Positions 19,230 through 28,200 of a stretch of DNA of 64,000 nucleotides are shown in pieces. This DNA comes from Streptomyces sp. HB132 (GTDB lineage: Bacteria; Actinomycetota; Actinomycetes; Streptomycetales; Streptomycetaceae): contig NZ_JAFBGA010000015.1 of the NCBI RefSeq assembly GCF_016909575.1, positions 112,786-176,785 on the forward strand, given 5' to 3'. Both the position numbers and the translations under genes were made by a program. Each line of letters opens with the position of its first letter. The first letter of the stretch is position 1. The notes beneath the pieces were generated by a model. The model was not told the origin of the DNA. It saw nothing but the letters and a program-made list of their open reading frames with translations, and made no database searches.

Positions 19230-19924
19230 TCTTTACCTCCAGAGAGCAGGCCAACGAGCCCGCAAGCTTCCTTAGCGCTAGCTACGGCGCATGACCTCTC
19301 AGAAGCGTTCGACTCCTCGCCGTCCGGGTTCGGCGCAGCGGCCCGGACAGGGGACCTGAACTCCGGCTGATGGTGGAGACGGACTCACCACGGCACTATC
19401 GTCGGCAGATCTCCACGCATCGACCGAGCGGTTGATGTTGCCCTCGAAATTTCCTCTGTGCGGAGCCACGCACAGCCACATCGCCTTCGAGCTGTTCCCA
19501 TTCGCCTCAGGCCACCTGCGAAACCCTCCCCCGTTGCCCTGTTCCCGGGCTCCCCCGAGCCGAGCCGACGTGATCCCCGGCATCTGAGGGCATAGCAAAC
19601 GCTCTTCCCAAGCATCACCGACCCGCCGCAAGTCCTGCTCTCCTGCAAACATCCACAGGCCATGTGGTTCGAGATCCCGCAGGTGGCGTAAGAGCACGTA
19701 TACACGATCATGAGCGGATCTGGTTGAGACGTCTCCAGCAGATGAGGCTGTGGGCGAGAGAGCCGGAGCCTGCCCAGGCCCTTGATGTGCGGGCAGCCCC
19801 TGCGCTCGTGCAGCGCGTTCGAGTTGAGTCGTAGCCCAACTCCCAAGGGCTGAAGCGTCACCAGGCTATAGGTTGTCCGTACGGCCGGGTCGGAGCCGTG
19901 GAACTCGGTGTCTGGAGGGGCACA
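19230..19924. other. Gene-poor accessory stretch
   Basis: About 700 bases with no gene I can support. Minus-strand frames at 19299-19697 and 19385-19936 overlap in different phases, are rich in Arg, Gly and Trp, have weak starts and match no family I know. The GC bias by codon position is weak. It may be decayed coding sequence from an earlier insertion. The promoter of the Nudix gene must lie in its last 100 bases. Confidence 0.45.
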
Positions 19925-20377
19925 GTGGGGGAACACGTGCGTCCGCGCGTGTCGGCGTATGCCATCGCCGCCACGCAGGACAGCCTGTTGTTGACGCAGC
20001 TGTCGGACGCCTCACCGGTCTTCACACCGGGGTTGTGGCATCTGCCCGGTGGAGGAATCGACCCGGGCGAGCAACCACGGGAGGCGCTGGAACGCGAGCT
20101 GTACGAAGAGACCGGCCTGGAACTCCACGACGCACAGCTGGTGGACGCGCGGTCGTATGCAGCGCACCGGCTCGGGGTGAGCTGGCATCTGGTGGGGCTC
20201 TTCTACGTCGTCGCTCTCAAGCCCGGCCCCCTCATGGTCACCAAGGCCGACGACTCCACCTGCGCCGTCGCCTGGATGTCCCTCTCCGACCTGGAGCACA
20301 CGAAGCTGTCCCCGGCCGCGGTCGACTCGCTGGGCATGATCGGTGCGCGAGGGGTGCGGACGGTGGACACCGACTGA
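19925..20377 (+). CDS. Nudix hydrolase
   Basis: A 150-residue Nudix-fold pyrophosphohydrolase. The catalytic Nudix box is intact: it begins GGGIDPGEQ, continues with PREALERE and ends LYEETGLEL, giving the required G(5x)E(7x)REUxEExGU. The GTG at 19925 is favoured because GGAGGGG ends four bases before it; an ATG 27 bases upstream lacks such a site. It ends 173 bases before the exporter gene on the same strand. Substrate (nucleoside diphosphate derivative, oxidised nucleotide or NADH-like) cannot be told. Link to the biosynthetic operon is only positional. Confidence 0.85.
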   Translation: MGEHVRPRVSAYAIAATQDSLLLTQLSDASPVFTPGLWHLPGGGIDPGEQPREALERELYEETGLELHDAQLVDARSYAAHRLGVSWHLVGLFYVVALKPGPLMVTKADDSTCAVAWMSLSDLEHTKLSPAAVDSLGMIGARGVRTVDTD

Positions 20378-20550
20378 ACCGACGGCGGCCGAAAGCCGAC
20401 GGGCAGGCCAATCCCCGCTCTTTTCAGTGTTGTTGGCGTTGTAGAGTCACCGATTCAAAGGCTGTGGGGCGTGATTCCGGGCGTGTACGTGCTGGTTCGG
20501 CAGAGCCGCTCGACGGCGAGTGACGGGATGCGGCTGATCAGGGGGCACGC

Positions 20551-21933
20551 TTGAGGCACTTTCGCCTGCTCGTCCTGGGCAACGGCTTCTCCGCGTACGG
20601 CAGCTACCTGAACATGGTCGCCCTCAACGTCTTCGTCTACGACGTCACCGGAAGTGCGCTGGCCGCCGGAATCTTCATGGCCGTACGGCTGCTCACCAGC
20701 GTTCTGTCCGGCTTCGTGAGCGGACGGCTGGTCTCGGCTTACGACCGCAAGAAGTTGATGGTCGGCGCCGATCTCACGCAGTGCGTCGCCATGGTGGTGC
20801 TGCTGATCGTTCCTGACGGCGGGCGCGCGGGGCTTCTGTACGTGCTGGCCGTCGTGACCGGCTTCTGCTCGACGCTGTCGGGCGTCTCCCTGCGCAGCAG
20901 CATCCCGGAGATCGTCGGTCCTGAACTGCGACTCCGCGCCAACTCACTCCTCGCGACGGGGCGTTCGCTGGCGATGATCGCCGGGTTCGCCTCAGCGGGT
21001 GTCGTGGTCGCCCAGCTGGGTTACGTCGCCGCCATCTCTCTCGACGCCGCCTCGTTCGCCGTGTCGGCGAGCGTGCTGCTCTCCCTGCCGATCCGGACAC
21101 GGCCGGAGAAGGCGGACAGGGGCGACGGCGCGGCGGTGGCGGACACGGTCACGGTCACGGTCACCAAGCGGGAGCGGCGGCGCCGGGCCGGGGCGCTGGT
21201 CCTGCTGCGGGCGGCTCCGGTGCTCGCGGTCATGATGGTGATCAGAGCCGCCGACGGCCTCGGATCCTCGTCGCACAACGTGGCCCTGCCGGTGTACTCA
21301 AGCGCTCTCGACCCGTCCCATCCGGCCACGTTCATCAGCCAGTTCTGGGCCACCTGGGCCGTGGGCAACATCGTCATGCAGCAACTGTGCGGGCGCTGGG
21401 CAGGACGCGAGGGGCGGCGGGAGCCGGGAGAGCGGGCCTTCGCGATCGGGTCCTGTGTGATGTCGGCGGCGTTCATCGTGGTCTTCGCGGGGCTGCCCAC
21501 GGGCGTCGCCGTCGTGGCCGCCCTGGTGGCGGGCATGGCCGACGGTCTCACCGAGATCGCCTACGTCACCCGGCTCCAGGCGGCGCCGGACGAGCAGCGC
21601 GGCCGGCTCTTCGGCCTGTCCGCCTCGGTCGAGAACACCGGCTTCGGTCTCGGGATGCTGGTCAGCGGCGGCCTCCTGGACCGGTACTCCCCGATCCACG
21701 TGGTGGGGCTGCTGCACGGCCTGGCGATCGTGCTCTGCGCCGTCCTCTTCGTCGTCCTCGTGCGGCACGGCCGAGGAGCCGATGCAGAGCCCCCTTTACA
21801 GCAGGACGCCGCACGCCAGGTCACGTCACGTCAGGACGCCGCTCGCGATGACACGTCACGACAGGTCACGACACAGCCGGACGCCGCACGGCTGGACACG
21901 TCGTCGGTGGAGAGCGAGGCAGACGCACGATGA
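20551..21933 (+). CDS. MFS exporter of the hybrid PKS/NRPS operon
   Basis: A 460-residue major facilitator superfamily protein with about twelve hydrophobic helices, probably the efflux pump for the product made by the next two genes. The TTG start is preceded by AGGGGG. The cytoplasmic loop SAYDRKKLMVGAD fits the conserved MFS loop 2-3. The last 40 residues are a polar tail encoded by imperfect 30-base repeats. Leu416 is encoded by TTA (21796-21798), so full translation needs the bldA tRNA. Its stop overlaps the ATG of the PKS gene (ATGA), marking a coupled operon. Confidence 0.85.
   Translation: MRHFRLLVLGNGFSAYGSYLNMVALNVFVYDVTGSALAAGIFMAVRLLTSVLSGFVSGRLVSAYDRKKLMVGADLTQCVAMVVLLIVPDGGRAGLLYVLAVVTGFCSTLSGVSLRSSIPEIVGPELRLRANSLLATGRSLAMIAGFASAGVVVAQLGYVAAISLDAASFAVSASVLLSLPIRTRPEKADRGDGAAVADTVTVTVTKRERRRRAGALVLLRAAPVLAVMMVIRAADGLGSSSHNVALPVYSSALDPSHPATFISQFWATWAVGNIVMQQLCGRWAGREGRREPGERAFAIGSCVMSAAFIVVFAGLPTGVAVVAALVAGMADGLTEIAYVTRLQAAPDEQRGRLFGLSASVENTGFGLGMLVSGGLLDRYSPIHVVGLLHGLAIVLCAVLFVVLVRHGRGADAEPPLQQDAARQVTSRQDAARDDTSRQVTTQPDAARLDTSSVESEADAR
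21802..21861 (+). repeat. Imperfect 30-nt tandem repeats in the exporter 3' end
   Basis: Two 30-base units start CAGGACGCCGC at 21802 and 21832 and share the ending CACGTCACG; further degenerate pieces (GGACGCCGCACG) extend to about 21900. They encode the repetitive QDAAR/VTSR/DTSR tail and probably expanded by slippage. Confidence 0.6.
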
Positions 21934-24900
21934 CCGCAACCCCCGAGGCCGTGCCCGCGCCCGGATCCGTCCCCGCGCCCGATCCGGTGGCCGTCATCGG
22001 GATGTCCTTCCGGCTGCCCGGCTCGGACAGCCCTGAGGAGTTCTGGCGCACCATCCACGAGGGCGCCGATCGTATCCGCCGCTTCACCGAGGCCGAACTC
22101 GCCGCGGCGGGCGTGACCGAGGCGCAGTACCGCGCCGATGATTTCGTCGGGGCGAGCGGGGTCCTCGAAGACATCGCGGGGTTCGACGCGAGCTTTTTCG
22201 GGATGAGCGCGCACGAGGCCCGCATCACCGACCCGCAGCACCGGCTGTTCCTGGAGTGCGTGCACCACGCCCTGGAGAACGCCGGATACGCGGGCGGCGC
22301 GGGGGAAACCGGCGGCCACGAGGTGGGCGTCTACGCCAGTACCGGCTACCACCTGTACTCCCTCCAGAGCTACCTGCAGAACAACGTCCTCCCTGAGGGC
22401 GTGGCGGACTGGGTGGCCGGACTGCAGATAACCGTCGGCAACTTCGCCGACTTCACCGCCAACCGCGCCGCCTACCGCCTCGGTCTGACCGGGCCCGCCG
22501 TCAACGTCCAGACGGCGTGCTCCAGTTCACTGACGGCGGTGTACCAGGCCGCGCAGTCCGTGGCCTACGGCGAGTGTGACATCGCTGTCGCGGGCGCCGC
22601 CGCCCTCCATGTGCCGCAGGTCCTCGGCTACCAGTACGTCAAGGGGTCCATCCTCTCCAGGAGCGGCCGTCTGCGGCCCTTCGACGCGGACGCGGACGGG
22701 ACCGTAGGCGGCACGGGTGTCGCGGCCGTCGTGCTCAAGCGCCTCGATCGGGCCCTCGCGGACGGCGATCACGTCCACGGCGTCCTCCGCGGCTGGGGAG
22801 CCAACAACGACGGCGCCGACAAGCGGACCTTCGCCGCGCCGAGCGCCGACGGCCAGCGCGGCGCCATCCGGCGGGCCCTGCGCAGGGCGGGGGTCGACGC
22901 GGGCAGCATCGGCTATCTGGAGACGCACGGGACGGGCACGCTGAAGGGCGATCCGATCGAGTTCGAGGGCGCGACCTCCGCTTTCCGCGCCGACACCGAC
23001 CGCACCGGATACTGCGCCCTGGGATCGGTGAAGGCCAACATCGGCCACCTCGACGTCCTCTCGGGCCTGGCCGGCATGATCAAGGCACTGCTCGTGCTCC
23101 GGCACGGCGTCATCCCTCCGATGGCCAACTTCCGCCGCCCCAACCCCGCCCTCGATCTCGCGGCGAGCCCCTTCTACATCCCGGACTCGGCACGCCCCTG
23201 GCCGCAGGGGGACGGCCCGCGCAGAGCGTCCGTCAGCTCGTTCGGGGTCGGTGGCACCAACGTCCACGTCGTACTCGAAGAGGCCCCCGAGCCCGCGCCC
23301 CGCCCGGCCGGGGCGCCACGGCCGCCGGGTGTCCTGGTGGTCGCGGGCCACACGGAGGCCGCGCTCGCCGACAACGCCCTGGCCCTGCGCGACCACCTGC
23401 GGGCCCACCCCGGCACGCGGCATGCGGACCTCGTGTCGACGCTCGCGCTCGGCCGCGCCCATCGCAGGCACCGCCTCGCGGTACGGGGCGACACCGTGGC
23501 CGCGCTCACGGTCGCTCTCGAAGGCCGGCTCGCGGATCCTCGGCCCGACGGGGGCGGCACGGACGGGGCCGACACGGGGTTCCTCTTCACGGGGCAGGGC
23601 AGCCTCCACCGGGGCGTGGCACGGCTGCTGCACGAGCGGTTCCCCGTCGTACGCGAGGTCCTCGACGCCTGCGAGCGGCAGTACGCCGGACTCAGCGGCG
23701 GCGACAGCCTCCTCGCTCCGCTTCTCGCGGCGGACGAGAAGCCGGGGGCCGAGCCGCCGTGGCCCACGGAGCTGGCGCAGCCGGCGCTCTTCGCCCTGCA
23801 GTGCGCGCTCGTGCGGCTGTGGCGCACGGCCGGGATCACCCCGCGCGTGGTGGCCGGGCACAGCGTCGGCGAGTACGCGGCGCTGCACGCGGCCGGGGCG
23901 CTCTCCGTCGAGGACGGGCTGCGTCTGACGGCCGGGCGGGGCAGGCTGATGCGCGACCACTGCGCGCCGGGGGCGATGATCGCGGTGCCGATGGAGGAGC
24001 GTGCGGCGCGGGAACTCGCCGCCGAGGTGCCCGGCGTGGAACTCGCCGTCGTCAACGGCCCGCGCAGTCAGGTGCTCGCGGGAGGGGACGCCGCGGTGGA
24101 ACGTCTCACAGCGCTCCTGTCCGGACGCGGGATCGCCGCCCGGCGGCTTCCGGTGCGGCACGCGTTTCACACGGCGCTGATGGACCCCGTTTCGGCGGGA
24201 CTCCGCGCACTGTGCGCCGAGGTCGGACTCAGGCCGTGCGTCGTGCCGTTCGTGAGCGCCCTGGACGGGCGGACCCGCCCCGCAGGCTGGCTCCCGGACC
24301 CCGACTACCTCCTACGACAGGCGCGTGAACCGGTGAGATTCGCCGACGCGCTGCAGGAGCTCGGCACGTCGCACACAGCCACGGGCACGCTCGTGGAACT
24401 CGGACCGCACACCACCCTCAGCGGGCTCGCGCGGAGGGGGCCTACGGGTCGGCGGGTGTACCCGACGCTACGGCGCGGGGCCGGACTCGAAGCGCTCTGG
24501 GACGCGGCAGCGCGCCTCTACGGAGCCGGGGCGCCGGTCCGCTGGCGGGCCTTCATGGAGGGTACGGGCCGCAGGATCCCCCTGCCCGGCTACCGCTTCC
24601 AGCACAAGGACTACTGGACAGGGCCGGAGAACCACCTCTCCCGGCCCTTACGACCGGCAAGAGACGGGACCGAAGTGGCACAGGACGAAGCAGCGGTCGA
24701 GCGTGTGCTCAAGCACATCGTCGAGGTCACCGCGAAGCATCTCAGCTACGAGACCGACGAGATGGCCGAGGACGCCTCCTTCTTCGATCTCGGGGCGGAC
24801 TCGCTGCAGATGATCGGCGTACTGCGCGAGCTGGAGGAGGAGCACCGGGTCAAGGTGTCGATGCGGGAACTCTTCGAGAAGGCGGAGACGGCGAAGGGAC

Positions 24901-25283
24901 TCGCCCTGCTCATCGTCGGGAAGATGGGGGCGGCGGAGGTGACGGGTTCACCCCAGCGCCTCGAGCGGCTCCCGGAACCGCCGGTCCGAGAGCCGCTCCC
25001 CGAGCCGCCGGCCCACGAGGCACCGCCCGCGCCCACGGTGTACGTGGCACCCGCCCCCGAGCCGGCCCCGACGTTCCGCGAGCCCGAGCCGGCCCCCGTG
25101 TCGTTCCCGCCCGGCCCGGCGCCGTCCGCCCCGGCCGCGTCCAGCGGGTACGCCACCCGCCAGGAGCTGGAGGACCTCGTGCGGCAGGTCCACCAGCTCT
25201 CCCAGATGCAGCTGCAACTGATGGGCCAGCTAAGCCAGTTGCTGAGCCTCCAGACGGCCCGGACCGGTCAGGTGGACCGATGA
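21930..25283 (+). CDS. Type I modular PKS: KS-AT-ACP with C-terminal docking coil
   Basis: An 1117-residue extension module. KS (about 18-450) has Cys197 in QTACSSS and the His motifs ETHGTGT and KANIGHLD. AT (about 540-850) has Ser645 in GHSVGEY and HAFH downstream, the signature of malonyl-CoA rather than methylmalonyl-CoA use. The ACP Ser is about 958 (LGADSLQ). No KR, DH or ER is present, so the product stays a beta-ketoacyl-ACP. After the ACP a Pro-rich linker of roughly 80 residues leads to a short coil (QVHQLSQMQLQLMGQ) that should dock to the next protein. No loading domain is seen; the starter must come in trans. Leu907 is encoded by TTA (24648-24650). Coupled by ATGA overlaps on both sides. 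Confidence 0.93.
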   Translation: MTATPEAVPAPGSVPAPDPVAVIGMSFRLPGSDSPEEFWRTIHEGADRIRRFTEAELAAAGVTEAQYRADDFVGASGVLEDIAGFDASFFGMSAHEARITDPQHRLFLECVHHALENAGYAGGAGETGGHEVGVYASTGYHLYSLQSYLQNNVLPEGVADWVAGLQITVGNFADFTANRAAYRLGLTGPAVNVQTACSSSLTAVYQAAQSVAYGECDIAVAGAAALHVPQVLGYQYVKGSILSRSGRLRPFDADADGTVGGTGVAAVVLKRLDRALADGDHVHGVLRGWGANNDGADKRTFAAPSADGQRGAIRRALRRAGVDAGSIGYLETHGTGTLKGDPIEFEGATSAFRADTDRTGYCALGSVKANIGHLDVLSGLAGMIKALLVLRHGVIPPMANFRRPNPALDLAASPFYIPDSARPWPQGDGPRRASVSSFGVGGTNVHVVLEEAPEPAPRPAGAPRPPGVLVVAGHTEAALADNALALRDHLRAHPGTRHADLVSTLALGRAHRRHRLAVRGDTVAALTVALEGRLADPRPDGGGTDGADTGFLFTGQGSLHRGVARLLHERFPVVREVLDACERQYAGLSGGDSLLAPLLAADEKPGAEPPWPTELAQPALFALQCALVRLWRTAGITPRVVAGHSVGEYAALHAAGALSVEDGLRLTAGRGRLMRDHCAPGAMIAVPMEERAARELAAEVPGVELAVVNGPRSQVLAGGDAAVERLTALLSGRGIAARRLPVRHAFHTALMDPVSAGLRALCAEVGLRPCVVPFVSALDGRTRPAGWLPDPDYLLRQAREPVRFADALQELGTSHTATGTLVELGPHTTLSGLARRGPTGRRVYPTLRRGAGLEALWDAAARLYGAGAPVRWRAFMEGTGRRIPLPGYRFQHKDYWTGPENHLSRPLRPARDGTEVAQDEAAVERVLKHIVEVTAKHLSYETDEMAEDASFFDLGADSLQMIGVLRELEEEHRVKVSMRELFEKAETAKGLALLIVGKMGAAEVTGSPQRLERLPEPPVREPLPEPPAHEAPPAPTVYVAPAPEPAPTFREPEPAPVSFPPGPAPSAPAASSGYATRQELEDLVRQVHQLSQMQLQLMGQLSQLLSLQTARTGQVDR

Positions 25284-28200
25284 CCGGCGGCCCCGAATCC
25301 GTCTCCGCGGCAGTCGACGAGGACCTCACCGCGATGGCCGAGCTGTCGCGGCGCATCGCGAGCCAGATGGGGGCACCCGATGCCGGGCCGGAGCAGGCCA
25401 CGGCTGCCCGGCCCGCCCAGCACGGGCCGCGCCCGGAGGTGTCCCGCGGCTCCGGCATGGTCCGCGGCGGCTCTCCCGAGACCCAGCGGGCGCACCTCGA
25501 CGACCTGGTGCGCCGCTACAACGCCAAGACGCCTACCTCCAAGCAGGTCGCCCAGCGCTACCGGCGGGTGCTCGCCGACAGCCGGGCGGCGGTCGGGTTC
25601 CGCGGCAGCACCAAGGAGATGCTGTACCCCATCGCGGGGCGGCGGGCCAAGGGATCCTGGCTGGAGGACATCGACGGGAACCGTTACGTCGACATCACCA
25701 TGGGCTTCGGGGTGCTGCTCTTCGGCCACGAGCCCGCCTTCGTCACCGAGGCCGTCCGTGAGCACCTCTCGCGCGGCATCCAGCTCGGCCCCCGCAACGT
25801 GGAGACCGGCGAGGCCGCCGAACTGCTCGCCGGGCTGACCGGCATGGAGCGGGTCGCCTTCGCCAACTCCGGTACGGAGGCGAACTCCGCCGCCATCCGC
25901 CTCGCCCGCGCCGCTACCGGACGCACCCGCATCATCACCTTCGAGGGCGCCTACCACGGCCACAACGACAACGTCCTCGGACGCTCCCCGCACACCGGCG
26001 GTCAGGGCCCGGTCACGGTCCCGATGTCCGCGGGCGTCCCGCCGAACGCCGTCGCCGACCTGCTGGTGCTGCCGTACGGCAGCGAGCAGAGCCTCGCCCT
26101 CATCGAGCAGCAGGCGGACGACATCGCCGCCGTCGTCGTCGAACCGGTACAGAGCCGCCACCCGTCCCTCCAGCCGGCCGGCTTCGTACGCCGACTGCGC
26201 GAACTGACCCGGCGCCGCGGCATCGTGCTGCTCTTCGACGAGATGCTGACCGGTTTCCGGCCCGCGCCACGAGGCGCCCAGGAGCTCTACGGAGTCACTC
26301 CGGACCTCGCCACCTACGGCAAACTGCTCGGCGGCGGATTCCCCATCGGGGCCATCGCGGGGCGGGCCGACATCATGGACGGCATCGACGGCGGCCACTG
26401 GAGCTACGGGGACGACAGCTACCCGGAGGCCGACACGACGTTCTTCGGCGGCACCTACATCCAGCACCCGGTGTCGATGGTCGCCACCCGAGCCGTGCTG
26501 AGCCACCTCAAGGAGCACAGCCCACGCCTCCAGGAGCGCCTGAACGCGCGCACCGACGAACTGGCCGCAACGCTCAACGCCTTCTTCGAGGCCGAGGAGT
26601 TCGCCCTGCGCATGAGCCACTTCGGCTCCATGTTCCGGTTCGAGCACCGCGCGGACATGGAACTGCTCTACCACCACCTCATGCTGCGCGGGGTGCACGT
26701 GTGGGAGTGGCGCAACTTCTTCCTGTCCACCGAGCACTCCGACGGTGACATCGAGTTCATCGCCGACGCGGTGCGGGGCTCGCTGCGGGAGCTGCGCGAC
26801 GCCGGGTTCTTCCGGACGAAGGCCAGGGTGACACCGGCCGCCACCCTGCCCGAGCCGATAGCCGCACCACCGGCCGCCACCCTGCCCGAGCCGCGTGCGG
26901 CGGCCACCCCTCCCGCGGCCGAGCCGAGGACTCGGGCCATGGCCTGGAACACCGCCGCGACGGTGCGGCAGGCCCCCCGCCCGGCTACCTCGGCGAGCCG
27001 GGCCCCTTCCGGGCGCCCCCTCGACTTCGGCGTCTACTTCTTCGGCGACTACCCGCAGGACGACACCACCCCCAGGCACGGCAAGTACGACCACATCCTG
27101 GAGACCGCCCGCTTCGCCGACCGCAACGGTTTCCACTCCCTGTGGATCCCCGAACGGCACTTCCACTCCTTCGGCGGGCTCTTCCCCAACCCCGTCGTGC
27201 TCGCCGCCGCGCTGGCCCGCGAGACCGACCGCATCCGCATCAACGCGGGCTCCGTCGTGCTCCCGCTGCACGACCCGATCCGCGTCGCCGAAGAGTGGTC
27301 GATGGTCGACAACCTCTCCGGTGGCAGGGTCGGGATCGGCTGCGCCAGCGGCTGGCACGCCAACGACTTCGCCTTCTTCCCCGAGCGCTTCGGCTCCCAC
27401 AGGGAGACGATGTACGAACAGATAGCGCAGATACGGAAGCTGTGGCTCGGGGAGCCGGTGCGCCGCACCACCGGCGCCGGCGAGGCGGACCTGCGGCTCT
27501 TCCCGCGCCCCGTCCAGGACGCTCCGCCCATGTACACGGCCGTGGTCGGCAACCCGGCGTCCTACGAACTCGCCGCCCGCCACGACCTGGGCATCGTCAC
27601 CAACCTCATGACCCAGAGCGTCGAGCAGCTCAGGGAGAACGTCGCGCTGTACCGGCGCACGCGCGCCGCGCACGGTCTGGATCCCGACGCGGGGCGCGTC
27701 TCCGTGCTCCTGCACACCTACCTCGCCGAGGAACACGCGACGGCGCGCGCCGGGGCCCGCGACCCGCTGTCGCGGTACATGCGGGCGTCCCTGTCGCTGT
27801 TCGGCAACGTAGCCAACAGCCTCGGCCACCAGCTGGACCTCTCGGCGATGACCGAGGACGACCTGGACGTCGTCTTCCGGCGCGCCTATGACCGCTACTG
27901 CGACCAGCGCGCTCTCATCGGCAGTCCGCAGAGTGTGCGCCCGGTCGTCGAGGAGGTGCGTGCGGCGGGGGCCGACGAGGTCGTGGCACTGGTCGACTTC
28001 GGTGTCGAACCCACCGCGATGCGCGAAGGGCTCGTGCACCTCGACTCGCTGCGCCGCGCGTGCGCGTTGTCCGCCGGAACGGCGCCCGTGCCCGACGATC
28101 CGGGGGCGCCCCTGTCACCGAGCCAGCAGCGTGTCTGGTTCCTGGAGCGGATGCTGCCTGGACGTACCGCGTACAACGAGGTCAAGGCCATCGACCTCGA

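Noticed and set aside
19299..19936. Two overlapping minus-strand frames considered as hypothetical proteins
   Set aside because: Weak starts, no ribosome site, no recognisable domain and competing phases; noted only as a gene-poor stretch.
25268..28039. Minus-strand open frame of 923 codons under the aminotransferase and monooxygenase domains
   Set aside because: Opposite to a continuous multidomain synthetase with intact motifs; composition is that of a shadow frame.
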